Source: Archangium_A sp035910535
GTDB lineage: Bacteria > Myxococcota > Myxococcia > Myxococcales > Myxococcaceae
Direction of reading: 5' to 3'
Length of the DNA stretch: 64,000 nucleotides
Assembly: GCA_035910535.1 (NCBI GenBank)
Contig: JAMHXF010000015.1
Location: forward strand, 32,392 to 96,391
A program made the translations under genes and the position numbers. Under the pieces are notes generated by a model. That model saw only the letters and a program-made list of their open reading frames with translations, made no database searches and had not been told where the DNA came from. Shown here piece by piece: positions 11,774-19,717 of the stretch. How positions within the stretch are numbered: position 1 is the stretch's first letter; each line of letters starts with the position of its first letter.

Positions 11774-14124
11774 GGTTTCTGGTTCGCGAAGAACGTGCGC
11801 ACCACGACGTCGCGGCCATCACTCTCGAAGGTGATGGCGCCGTCGAAATCGGTGCGATGACATTCGGCGCCTGCAGCTTCCCAGCGGCGCACGACCGACT
11901 CCCGCGGGAAGTCGAAGCGGTTGTCTCGCCCTACGCAGAACACCACGTGGCGTGGCTTCGTCTTCGTCACGAAGCCGGCGGTCGAGCTGGTGTCACTGCC
12001 ATGGTGTGAGGCCTTCACGACGGTCACGTTGCCGACGTCGACGACGGCTTCTCCTGCCGCCTCGAGATCTCCGGTGAGGAGGAACGTCACGGCCCCGTGT
12101 CGCACGAGCAAGACGAGCGAGACGTCATTCTCGCCCTCGAACGTGCTCCGGTCTTTGGGCGGCCCCAGCACTTCGAGGGTCGCGTCGCCGAGTTGAAAGG
12201 GCGCCGCCCCGACTTCTTTCTCTTCGACCAGCGCGTCACCCGCGGCCGTCAGCAGCGCTTCGGTGAGCTCGCCTTCGTCGCTGCCGGCGTGCATCCACAG
12301 TCGTCGGGTCGGCACTTCGTCCAACACCGAGATGAGCCCGAGCGCGTGATCGGGGTGCGCGTGTGACAGCACCGCGAGCTCCAACGTCGAGATGCCGCGG
12401 TGCCGCAGAAATGGAATCACCACGCGCCTCCCGGGGTCGCTGCCGTTGGGCACCCCGCCACCATCGATGAGCGCGTTCTGCCCACGTGAACTGACGACCA
12501 CCGCATCACCGTGACCCACCGAGAGAAACGTCACCGACAGGCTGGGCTGCTGCGGGCCCACGAGGTGCAACGCGAGCGCGACCGGCGCGATCATCGCGAG
12601 CCAGCGCCAGCGTTCGCGCAGCAACACCAACGCTGCGAGCCCAAACCACCACGCCAGCAGCACCGCGAGCTCCGGCGCCGCGAGCGCGCCCGTGGCCCAG
12701 GGCAACGCAGCGAACGACTCCGCGAGCCAGATGAAGACGCGCGAGAGCTGCAACCCCACCCACAGCACCGGCGTGGCCAGTGGCTCCCACAGCATGTGCA
12801 GCGCGGCGCCGCTCGCGGCGACCAACGTCAGCAGCCCCGACAACGGCAGCGTCACCACGTTCGAGACGAGGCCCGCGAGGCTCACGCGCTGAAACGCCGC
12901 CGCGATGAGCGGCCCGCTCGCCAACGTCACGGCCGCGCTCGCCGCGAAGGTCTGCAACGCCGCTTCACGCCACCGCGTGAGCCGCAAGGGCCACCCGGAC
13001 TGCGTCGCCGGCGAGGGCGGGGCGAGGGGGATCGCCGAACGCAGCAACGGCGCGAGCAGCACCAACGCCAACACCGCCGCGAACGAGAGCTGCACGGACA
13101 ACTCGAAGGGGCTCGACGGGTCGACGACCAGCATCAACAGCGCGGCAATCGCGATGGCGTTGAGCGGATCGCTGCGACGTCGCAGCAGCCACGCGCCGAG
13201 CACCAGCGAGCACATGAGCCCGGACCTCACCGCCGGGCCTTGCCAGCCGGTGAACACGACGTAGCCCCACACCCACGGCAACGAGAGCGGCGCTGCCCAC
13301 GCGCGCGGGTCGTGCCTTCGAAACCAGCTCCGCCGCGACAATAACCACCGCAGCGCCGCGAACACCGAGAAGGCCAGCACCGCGACGTGGAGCCCGCTCA
13401 CCGACAACACATGCGCGAGCCCGCTGCGCGCAAACGTGTCCTCCATCGCGTCGCCGAGCTCCGCGCGTTCTCCGGCCGCGAGCGTCAGCAACAGCGCCGC
13501 GGCCGGGTCGCCGTGCGTCGTGAGCGCGTACGTCGCCGTCGACAGCGAGCGATGGGTGCGCTCGAGCCACGTGCGCCACGCGGGCGCCTCGCTCATCGCC
13601 ACCAGGCGCGCCAGCGGCAGGCTCCCCGACACCGGCTGCCCACGCCGCCACGCCCAGTTTGAGCGACTCCATTCACCGGGGTTCGACGCCGGCATCACCC
13701 ACCGAAACGACGTGTCGCCGCGCACGCGTTGCCCCGGCAGCACCGGCGCCTGCCCGTCGGTCGAGAGGTTCACGCGAAAGCGCATCGGAACACCGTCGAC
13801 GGCGCTGACGTTTACCGTCATGCCATGAGGCCCGACGCGCTCCACGAGGCCTTCGAAGGTGACGCGTTGTCCAGTCCGGGGCGGGGTGACGTCACAGCTC
13901 AACTCGGCCAGCAGCGCGCCGAGGCTCAGCGCCGTCAGCAGCCCGGCGAAGACGCCGCCCGTTCTTCCACCGCGCCACGCGGCGAGCGCGAGCCAGGCGC
14001 CGAAGCCTGCGAACCAGAGCCACCACGGCAGCGCTGCCAGCGGCCCGAAGACCACGCCGACCAACGCCGCAACCACCGGAAATACGGCCGGGCGATTGCC
14101 CAGCGTCCACCAGCTCCACCCCAT
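11764..14124 (-). CDS. comEC: ComEC/Rec2 DNA uptake channel protein
   Basis: This 786-residue multi-spanning protein has the three-part ComEC layout. It has N-terminal membrane helices with a small soluble DUF4131-type domain (about residues 70-180), the Competence domain (LLLTLAAGERAELGDAMED, then RSGLAHVLSVSGLHVAVLA, about 205-480), and a C-terminal metallo-beta-lactamase-like domain (VGHGDAVVVSS, LIDGGG, LSHAHPDHALGL, SHHGSDTSS). ComEC translocates single-stranded DNA across the inner membrane in natural transformation; its MBL domain is thought to degrade the non-transported strand. GGAGGTG ends 4 bases before the ATG. No other competence gene lies nearby. Confidence 0.95.
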   Translation of the reverse strand: MGWSWWTLGNRPAVFPVVAALVGVVFGPLAALPWWLWFAGFGAWLALAAWRGGRTGGVFAGLLTALSLGALLAELSCDVTPPRTGQRVTFEGLVERVGPHGMTVNVSAVDGVPMRFRVNLSTDGQAPVLPGQRVRGDTSFRWVMPASNPGEWSRSNWAWRRGQPVSGSLPLARLVAMSEAPAWRTWLERTHRSLSTATYALTTHGDPAAALLLTLAAGERAELGDAMEDTFARSGLAHVLSVSGLHVAVLAFSVFAALRWLLSRRSWFRRHDPRAWAAPLSLPWVWGYVVFTGWQGPAVRSGLMCSLVLGAWLLRRRSDPLNAIAIAALLMLVVDPSSPFELSVQLSFAAVLALVLLAPLLRSAIPLAPPSPATQSGWPLRLTRWREAALQTFAASAAVTLASGPLIAAAFQRVSLAGLVSNVVTLPLSGLLTLVAASGAALHMLWEPLATPVLWVGLQLSRVFIWLAESFAALPWATGALAAPELAVLLAWWFGLAALVLLRERWRWLAMIAPVALALHLVGPQQPSLSVTFLSVGHGDAVVVSSRGQNALIDGGGVPNGSDPGRRVVIPFLRHRGISTLELAVLSHAHPDHALGLISVLDEVPTRRLWMHAGSDEGELTEALLTAAGDALVEEKEVGAAPFQLGDATLEVLGPPKDRSTFEGENDVSLVLLVRHGAVTFLLTGDLEAAGEAVVDVGNVTVVKASHHGSDTSSTAGFVTKTKPRHVVFCVGRDNRFDFPRESVVRRWEAAGAECHRTDFDGAITFESDGRDVVVRTFFANQKPQG

Positions 14125-14170
14125 GTCCCACCTCCGCCGCCCGACTGGAGAGCCTGAGGCATGTAGGAAG

Positions 14171-14198
14171 TTGTAGTCAAGCGGAAGATGTGTTAAAT
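14171..14198 (+). promoter_or_regulatory. Possible cdnL promoter
   Basis: TTGTAG and TTAAAT are separated by 16 bases in the most AT-rich part of the comEC-cdnL divergent spacer (14125-14265). A second -35-like TTGACT lies at 14202-14207 without a convincing -10. The match is only moderate. Confidence 0.3.
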
Positions 14199-14265
14199 GT
14201 ATTGACTCCGCGCGTCAAAGCAGGCATGGCGCGCAGCCTCTCACGCGCAGTTCCAGAAGGTGACG

Positions 14266-14844
14266 ATGTTCCAGCCAGGCGACAAAGCGGTCTATCCGGG
14301 TCACGGTGTTGGTGAAGTGATGGGCATCGAGCACACGGAGGTCGCCGGTCAGCGGCAGAGCTTCTACGTGCTCAAGATGCTCGAGAAGAACGGTGGTCGA
14401 TTCCTGATCCCCATCAACAAGATCGGTCAGGTCGGGCTGCGCGAAATCATCTCCGAGGACGACGTGCGTCAGGTGTACGCAATCCTCAAAGAGAAGGACA
14501 TCTCGGTCGACTCCACCACGTGGAACCGTCGCTACCGCGAGTACATGGAGAAGATCAAAACCGGCTCCGTGTTCGAAATCGCCGAAGTGCTGCGCGATCT
14601 GTACCTGCTCAAGGGTGACAAAGATCTCTCGTTCGGCGAGCGCAAGATGCTCGACACCGCGCGCTCGTTGCTCATCAAGGAGCTGGCGTTCGCCAAGGGC
14701 GTCACCGAGCTCGATATCGAGGCGGACCTGAGGAAGATCTTCAACATCCCGGAGAACCCTCCAAAAATGTCGGAGATCACCGAGAAGCCCGACAAGAAGA
14801 AGAAAGAAAAAGAGAAAGAAGTCGAGGCCAAGAAGCCCGAGTGA
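14266..14844 (+). CDS. cdnL: CdnL/CarD-family RNA polymerase-binding transcription factor
   Basis: This 192-residue protein carries the CarD/CdnL N-terminal domain that binds the RNA polymerase beta subunit (FQPGDKAVYPGHGVGEVMGIE) and the C-terminal helical DNA-contacting domain (STTWNRRYREYMEKIKTGS, LRDLYLLKGDKDLSFGERK). The core agrees almost residue by residue with the known Myxococcus CdnL, an essential activator of rRNA and other sigma-A promoters. It differs in having a tail of about 28 extra residues, rich in Lys and Glu. I choose ATG 14266 over GTG 14260 because AGAAGG (14255-14260) is then placed 5 bases upstream. It overlaps the next gene by GTGA. Confidence 0.95.
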   Translation: MFQPGDKAVYPGHGVGEVMGIEHTEVAGQRQSFYVLKMLEKNGGRFLIPINKIGQVGLREIISEDDVRQVYAILKEKDISVDSTTWNRRYREYMEKIKTGSVFEIAEVLRDLYLLKGDKDLSFGERKMLDTARSLLIKELAFAKGVTELDIEADLRKIFNIPENPPKMSEITEKPDKKKKEKEKEVEAKKPE

Positions 14845-15458
14845 GCGACCCCGACCGCGATGCCTACATCGCGAAGCTCGAGGCCGAGCTCAATCGCAAG
14901 CCTCGAGTCGGAGTTCTCCCGCCGGTGGCCGCCATCGGCCTCCTCGCGTCGCTCGCGCTCGCCTGGACGATGCGGGAAGACGTGACGTATTTCTTCTCGT
15001 CCCGGCAGCCGATCGAACTCGGCGCCGAGGGCGACTACCACTTCGAGCGCGCTGAACCGAACCGCTACGCCCAGCTCCACGGCGTGCCGACCGCGAAGGG
15101 TTGGTACATCGAAGAGGGCGACGGCGCGTTCGTGATTCTCGGCGTCAACGACACGCCGCTCGTCGTTCGTCGCAGCACCTTCGAAGACGAAAACCGTCGG
15201 CTCGCAGACGGCAAGCGCCCTCAGCCCCGGCAGAACCCGTTCTTCGCGCGAGGTCGGTTGCTCGATCGCGCCGGCGCCGAAAAATACGAAGAAGCGCTGC
15301 GCGAGTACGACGCGTGGAGCACCAGCAAGGCGCAGTGGCTGCTCCTCGCTGAAGCGCCACCCGGCAAAGACCTGAAGCAGGTCGCGATGTTCTCCGGGCT
15401 GTTGCTCTTCGCCCTGGCGAACCTCTGGCTGCTCAAGCGCGGGCTGACTCGGCGCTGA
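14841..15458 (+). CDS. Hypothetical two-helix membrane protein coupled to cdnL
   Basis: The product has 205 residues and starts at a GTG that overlaps the cdnL stop (GTGA). It has a short cytoplasmic N terminus, a transmembrane helix (VAAIGLLASLALAWTM, about 29-45), an extracytoplasmic domain of about 120 residues containing GWYIEEGDGAFVILGVNDTP, and a second helix near the C terminus (MFSGLLLFALANLWLL). I recognise no family. The overlap with cdnL argues for co-expression, but nothing indicates that the two proteins act together. Confidence 0.75.
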   Translation: MSDPDRDAYIAKLEAELNRKPRVGVLPPVAAIGLLASLALAWTMREDVTYFFSSRQPIELGAEGDYHFERAEPNRYAQLHGVPTAKGWYIEEGDGAFVILGVNDTPLVVRRSTFEDENRRLADGKRPQPRQNPFFARGRLLDRAGAEKYEEALREYDAWSTSKAQWLLLAEAPPGKDLKQVAMFSGLLLFALANLWLLKRGLTRR

Positions 15459-15465
15459 AAAGCCA

Positions 15466-15500
15466 ACGGGCCGGGCCGACTCGCGTCAGCACCGGCCCGT
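15466..15500 (-). terminator. Hairpin between convergent genes, best oriented for the FHA gene
   Basis: ACGGGCCGG (15466-15474) and CCGGCCCGT (15492-15500) form a perfect 9-bp stem with a 17-base loop. Read on the minus strand, the stem is followed by TGGCTTTTC, a short U-rich stretch, so it best terminates the FHA gene transcript. It may act weakly in both directions. Confidence 0.5.
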
Positions 15501-15523
15501 GAACTTCAAGAACTGACACCGAC

Positions 15524-17089
15524 TCAGTCGCCGAATGCGTCGTCGATGCTGTTCGCCTTGGGTGCGGCCTTCTTCGCCGCGGGCGCCGGCTTTTCTGCTG
15601 CGTCGTCGGCCGCTGCGGGCTGCAGCTTCGCGAGCTGACCCTTGGCGCGGGCGTTGTTCGGGTCGTGCTTGAGCGCGCCCTGGAACGCGGCCTTTGCCTT
15701 GTCGGCGTCACCGTTGGCGACGAACTGCATGCCGACCAGCACGTAGAGGTTCGAGAGCTGGCGACGAATTTCAGCGCCGTACTTGCCCCAGCCGCTCGAC
15801 AGCCCTTCATCGAGCGCGAGCGCCTTCTGGAAGTTGGCGATGGCCGCGTTGCCGTTGTTCGACATCATCGCGTCTTGCGCGGCGTCGTATGAGGCGATGA
15901 AGCGCGAGAGCTTGTCCGAGAGCTCCTTGTCGCCAGCCTTCTTGGCGAGATCGAGCGAGGCTTCAGCGTTGCCCTTTTCGTACGGCGCGAGGATCTGCGC
16001 GCGCTTGGGCGCTGCGCCGCTCTTCGGCGCCTCTTCTTCTTCGTCGTCTTCCGTGGGCTTCGGCGAGGCGGCCTTCTTGGCTGACGCGACGCGCGGGGCA
16101 GGAGCCGCGACCGGCGCGCGCACGACGGAAGGCGCCTTGGGTTGCTCCTTCACGCGCACGTCATCAGCGGTGACCTCTTCGTCAATCGACGCTGCGGCGA
16201 CGACGGGCGCAGCCGCCTGCTCGGCCATCTTTCGTTTGATGGCTTCGTCGATGAGGCGCTGCTTGTCGTCTTTGTCGAGGCCTTGCGTGGTGGCTGCCGC
16301 AACGGTCGTCGGCGAGGCCTTCTCTCCGCCGGTCATCGTCTTGACCAACGCGAAGGCGAGCACGGCGGCGAGGCTGAAGCCGACGGCTCCGGCGAAGACG
16401 GCGATCTTGAGCGCGGTGCTGCTGGGGGCCTTCTGCGCACCCGACGGCCTCGCGACGACGGCGGTGCTGACGCGGGCCTTCTTGTCGAGCTTCTCGGCCT
16501 TCTCGACCAGCGACGGCGCGGGCGCCTGCACGGGCTGCGAGGTCGCGTTGCCCAACTTCTCGCCCTTGGCCAGCGGGCCGCGCAGCCGAAGCACTGCGTT
16601 GCCGAGCGCGATCGAATCGCCGGGCTTCACCTCGACCTCGGTGGCGATGCGCTGCTTGTTGACGAACGTGCCGTTTTGCGAACCCAGGTCCTTGACGAAG
16701 AACTGCTCGCCCTGACGCTTGAGCTGCGTGTGCCGGCGCGAAATCGACGGGTGTTGCAGGCGCAGATCGCTGACCGACGCGCGGCCGACGACCACCGTGC
16801 CTTGCTTCACTTCGAGCAGCTGACCTGCACCGGGGCCACGCTCCACGTAGAGGAACGCCGGCTTGTATTCGGCTCCAGAGACTCCGTACTCGGCCTGCAT
16901 TTCCTGGTCTGCCTCGGTATCGAAAATGGACGTGGGGATGTGTTCTTCGATCTTCTTCACAGCGCGCCGCGCTCCGGTGCTCGAGGAGGGCAACTGTGCC
17001 ACCCGTTGCGGCCTCGGATCATCAGCCTGCAACACCTGCTCGTCCGTCACAGGCTCCCGCGAAGAAGAGCGTTTCGGGTTGGGGGGCAT
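15524..17089 (-). CDS. FHA domain protein with transmembrane helix and TPR-like C terminus
   Basis: I start at ATG 17089 because AAAGGAG lies 6 bases upstream; the frame extends to 17137. In the 521-residue product, residues 98-170 form a forkhead-associated phosphothreonine-binding domain with the key GR (102-103), SxRH (Ser117-His120) and NG (139-140) residues. A single transmembrane helix follows at about 227-249, then an Ala/Pro/Lys-rich linker and TPR-like helices (about 400-500, for example GNAAIANFQKALALDEG and GDADKAKAAFQGALKHDPNNARAKGQLAKL). FHA domains read Ser/Thr kinase phosphorylation, and two such kinases occur elsewhere in the window, but no specific partner can be named. Confidence 0.88.
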   Translation of the reverse strand: MPPNPKRSSSREPVTDEQVLQADDPRPQRVAQLPSSSTGARRAVKKIEEHIPTSIFDTEADQEMQAEYGVSGAEYKPAFLYVERGPGAGQLLEVKQGTVVVGRASVSDLRLQHPSISRRHTQLKRQGEQFFVKDLGSQNGTFVNKQRIATEVEVKPGDSIALGNAVLRLRGPLAKGEKLGNATSQPVQAPAPSLVEKAEKLDKKARVSTAVVARPSGAQKAPSSTALKIAVFAGAVGFSLAAVLAFALVKTMTGGEKASPTTVAAATTQGLDKDDKQRLIDEAIKRKMAEQAAAPVVAAASIDEEVTADDVRVKEQPKAPSVVRAPVAAPAPRVASAKKAASPKPTEDDEEEEAPKSGAAPKRAQILAPYEKGNAEASLDLAKKAGDKELSDKLSRFIASYDAAQDAMMSNNGNAAIANFQKALALDEGLSSGWGKYGAEIRRQLSNLYVLVGMQFVANGDADKAKAAFQGALKHDPNNARAKGQLAKLQPAAADDAAEKPAPAAKKAAPKANSIDDAFGD

Positions 17090-17137
17090 GCTGAACTCCT
17101 TTTTTAAGGCGACTGAAAGTGTCGAAGTATCGCACAT

Positions 17138-17167
17138 CTGACACCAATGGTTGCCTGTGGGTAAAGT
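17138..17167 (+). promoter_or_regulatory. cysS promoter
   Basis: CTGACA (17138-17143) and TAAAGT (17162-17167) are spaced by 18 bases, a reasonable sigma-70-type pair. The -10 ends 9 bases before the cysS ATG, so the expected start site gives a leader of only about 3 bases. No Shine-Dalgarno sequence is present (the ATG follows a run of C). Confidence 0.5.
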
Positions 17168-17176
17168 ACCGCCCCC

Positions 17177-18646
17177 ATGAGTGCGTCTCAGATTCGCGTC
17201 TTCAACACGATGGTGCAGGACAAGGTTCCGCTGATCCCGCTAACCCCCGGGAAACTGGGCGTCTACGTCTGCGGCCCCACCGTCTACAGCTACATCCACA
17301 TCGGCAACGCCCGCACGTTCACGTCGTTCGACACCATCGTTCGCTACTTGCGGTTTCGCGGCTTCGACGTGACGTACGTGCGCAACTACACAGACGTCGA
17401 CGACAAGATCATCAAGGCCGCGCACGAGACGGGTGAAGACCCGATCAAGCTCGCGGATCGCTTCGTGAAGGAGTTCGAGCACGATGTCGGCCAGCTGCGG
17501 CTGCTCAAGCCCGACGTGTCGCCGAAGGTCAGCGAGACCATTCCGGAAATCGTCGCGCTCATCGAGAAGCTGATCGCCCGCGGCGTGGCCTACGAGTCGA
17601 AGGGCGACGTGTACTTCGAGGTTCGGAAGTACGACGGCTACCTCAAGCTCTCGAAGCGCAAGCTGGACGATTTGATCTCCGGCGCCGGAGAGCGGGAGAT
17701 TCTTCACGAAGATCAGAAGCGCGACCCGATGGACTTCGCGCTGTGGAAGGCCGCGAAGCCGGGCGAGCCGTCGTGGCCGTCGCCCTGGGGGCTGGGGCGA
17801 CCGGGCTGGCACATCGAGTGCTCGGCGATGTCGGCGAAGTACCTGGGCGAGTCGTTCGATCTGCACGGCGGTGGGCTCGACCTCACGTTCCCGCACCACG
17901 AAAACGAGATCGCGCAGTCAGAGGCCGCGAGCGGCAAGACCATGTGCAACTGCTGGATGCACGGCGGCTTCCTCGATCTCGAAGGCGCGAAGATGTCGAA
18001 GTCGCTCGGTAACGTGGTGCGCCTGCGCGACGCGCTCAAGCAGGTCGACGCCGAGGGGCTCCGCTACTTCTTCTTGTCGACGCACTACCGGCAGCAGCTG
18101 GCGTTCGGCGAGAAGGCGCTGCACGACGCCGAAGCGCGCGTCGAGTACTTCTACGAGACGCTCAAGAAGGTCGACGAGCGCGTGAGCGGCAAAGATTTCG
18201 GTACGGGGCCGCTGCACGTCGAGCCCGCGAAGTACCTCGGCGAGTTCGATGCGGCGATGAGCGACGACTTCAATTTCCCCGGCGCGTTGGGGGCGTTGTC
18301 GGGCCTCTTCGCCGAGATGAACCTGCTGACCGACAAGCCTCCGGTGAAAGACAAGGCGTTGGTCGGTCGCACGCTCATCGCGCTGCGTGACGTCGCCACG
18401 AAGATCGCCGGAGCGCTGGGCTTGTTCGAGTCGGCGCCCTCGGAGTGGTTGCTGGGGCGCCGCGATCGTCAGGTCGTAGCGAAGGGCCTCGATGCCGCGA
18501 AGATCGAAGAGATGATCAAGGCGCGAAACGACGCTCGTGCAGCGAAGAACTTCGCGGAGTCGGATCGTCTGCGCGCCGAAGCGAAGGCGATCGGCGTGGA
18601 GATCATGGACTCGCCGACCGGTGCGACGTGGAAGGTCGCTGGCTGA
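17177..18646 (+). CDS. cysS: Cysteinyl-tRNA synthetase
   Basis: This class I synthetase charges tRNA-Cys with cysteine. The 489-residue product has normal length. The HIGH motif is His41-Ile-Gly-Asn44, Cys32 (VYVCGPTVY) is the first zinc ligand, GWHIECSAMS and the FPHHENEIAQSEA motif supply further zinc ligands, and KMSKS is Lys272-Ser276. The C-terminal anticodon-binding region (KARNDARAAKNFAESDRLR) is complete. The gene has its own promoter-like sequence and probably a leaderless or nearly leaderless mRNA. It is divergent from the FHA gene across an 87-bp spacer. Confidence 0.98.
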   Translation: MSASQIRVFNTMVQDKVPLIPLTPGKLGVYVCGPTVYSYIHIGNARTFTSFDTIVRYLRFRGFDVTYVRNYTDVDDKIIKAAHETGEDPIKLADRFVKEFEHDVGQLRLLKPDVSPKVSETIPEIVALIEKLIARGVAYESKGDVYFEVRKYDGYLKLSKRKLDDLISGAGEREILHEDQKRDPMDFALWKAAKPGEPSWPSPWGLGRPGWHIECSAMSAKYLGESFDLHGGGLDLTFPHHENEIAQSEAASGKTMCNCWMHGGFLDLEGAKMSKSLGNVVRLRDALKQVDAEGLRYFFLSTHYRQQLAFGEKALHDAEARVEYFYETLKKVDERVSGKDFGTGPLHVEPAKYLGEFDAAMSDDFNFPGALGALSGLFAEMNLLTDKPPVKDKALVGRTLIALRDVATKIAGALGLFESAPSEWLLGRRDRQVVAKGLDAAKIEEMIKARNDARAAKNFAESDRLRAEAKAIGVEIMDSPTGATWKVAG

Positions 18647-18824
18647 AATGTCGTTGACCGTAGGTGTCGTGCGCTCACCGCGCGCCACACCCAGTCGGCG
18701 AGTGCCGGCGGTCTTCGAGTCGCCGCCGACGGTCTCCCAGTCGCTGCCGCCGTCTTCGCGGCCTCGCTGCCGACATCGCGCCCGGACATTCGCCGCGCCT
18801 TTGCTCCCGTTCTCCGATTCGTTA

Positions 18825-18839
18825 GCGGATGTTATCCGC
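18825..18839. promoter_or_regulatory. Operator-like inverted repeat upstream of SDR gene
   Basis: GCGGAT-GTT-ATCCGC is a perfect 6-bp inverted repeat with a 3-base centre, 70 bases before the SDR start. It has the shape of a dimeric repressor site. Nothing else is seen in the 263-base spacer 18647-18909 except the strong ribosome-binding site at its end. Confidence 0.3.
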
Positions 18840-18909
18840 GCCGCTGCCAGCATTCCCCGAGTCGCTTGCGTCGATCGCTTCCTGCCGTACCTCAAAGAGG
18901 GAGGTCGTC

Positions 18910-19701
18910 ATGAAGGTCGCGGACAAGAACGTGGTGGTGACCGGCGCTGGCAGCGGCATCGGTCGTTCGCTGGTACTCGAGCTGGTGAAGCGCGGCGCGA
19001 AGGTCGCCGCGTGGGACATCAACGAGCAATCGCTCGCAGAAACGAAGGCGCTGGCGCCCGGCGTCGAGACCTTCGTCGTCGACATCGCCAACCGGGCTGC
19101 GGTCGAAGCCGCCGCGCATCAAGTTGGTGAGCGCCTCGGCGCGGTCGACGGCGTCATCAACTGCGCGGGCATCATTCAGCCCTTCGTCGACTTCGAAGTG
19201 CTCAAAGACGCCGACCTCGACCGCGTGTTCGCCGTCAACTGGACGGGCACGTTGAACACCACCCGCGTCTTCCTGCCGGAGCTGAAGCGCCGGCCGAGCG
19301 CGCACCTCGTCAACATCTCGAGCATGGGCGGGTTTCTGCCGGTGCCCGGTCAGACCATCTACGGCGCGTCGAAGGCGGCGGTGAAGTTGTTCACCGAAGG
19401 GCTGCACGCCGAGCTCGCGAACACCAACGTGCGCGTGACCGTGGTCTTCCCCGGCGCGGTGGCGACGAACATCACGAAGAACTCCGGGCTGGCGACGCCG
19501 ACCGATGGCGCGGCGCAGAAGATCACCCAGCCTGACGACGCCGCGCGGCAGATCATCGACGGCATGGAGCGCGACGCGTATCGCGTGCTCGTCGGGCGTG
19601 ACGCGAAGGTGCTCGACGTTCTGTACCGCGTGAACCCGCAGCGCGCGGTGGCCTTCGTCGCGAAGATGATTCGCAAGATGATGCCCGCGTCCACGAGCTG
19701 A
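18910..19701 (+). CDS. Short-chain dehydrogenase/reductase
   Basis: This 263-residue classical SDR has the cofactor motif TGAGSGIG (Thr11-Gly18), Asp36 after the second strand (AWDIN), which favours NAD(H), NCAG (84-87) in place of NNAG, Ser137/138 (NISS), and the catalytic Tyr151-x3-Lys155 (YGASK). ATG 18910 is chosen over the longer frame because GGGAGG lies 5 bases upstream. The substrate cannot be assigned; the C-terminal part (AFVAKMIRKMMP) is basic and amphipathic and may touch membrane. The M28 peptidase gene follows after 16 bases, so the two may be co-transcribed. Confidence 0.9.
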   Translation: MKVADKNVVVTGAGSGIGRSLVLELVKRGAKVAAWDINEQSLAETKALAPGVETFVVDIANRAAVEAAAHQVGERLGAVDGVINCAGIIQPFVDFEVLKDADLDRVFAVNWTGTLNTTRVFLPELKRRPSAHLVNISSMGGFLPVPGQTIYGASKAAVKLFTEGLHAELANTNVRVTVVFPGAVATNITKNSGLATPTDGAAQKITQPDDAARQIIDGMERDAYRVLVGRDAKVLDVLYRVNPQRAVAFVAKMIRKMMPASTS

Positions 19702-19717
19702 GTGCTACGCGAGCGTG

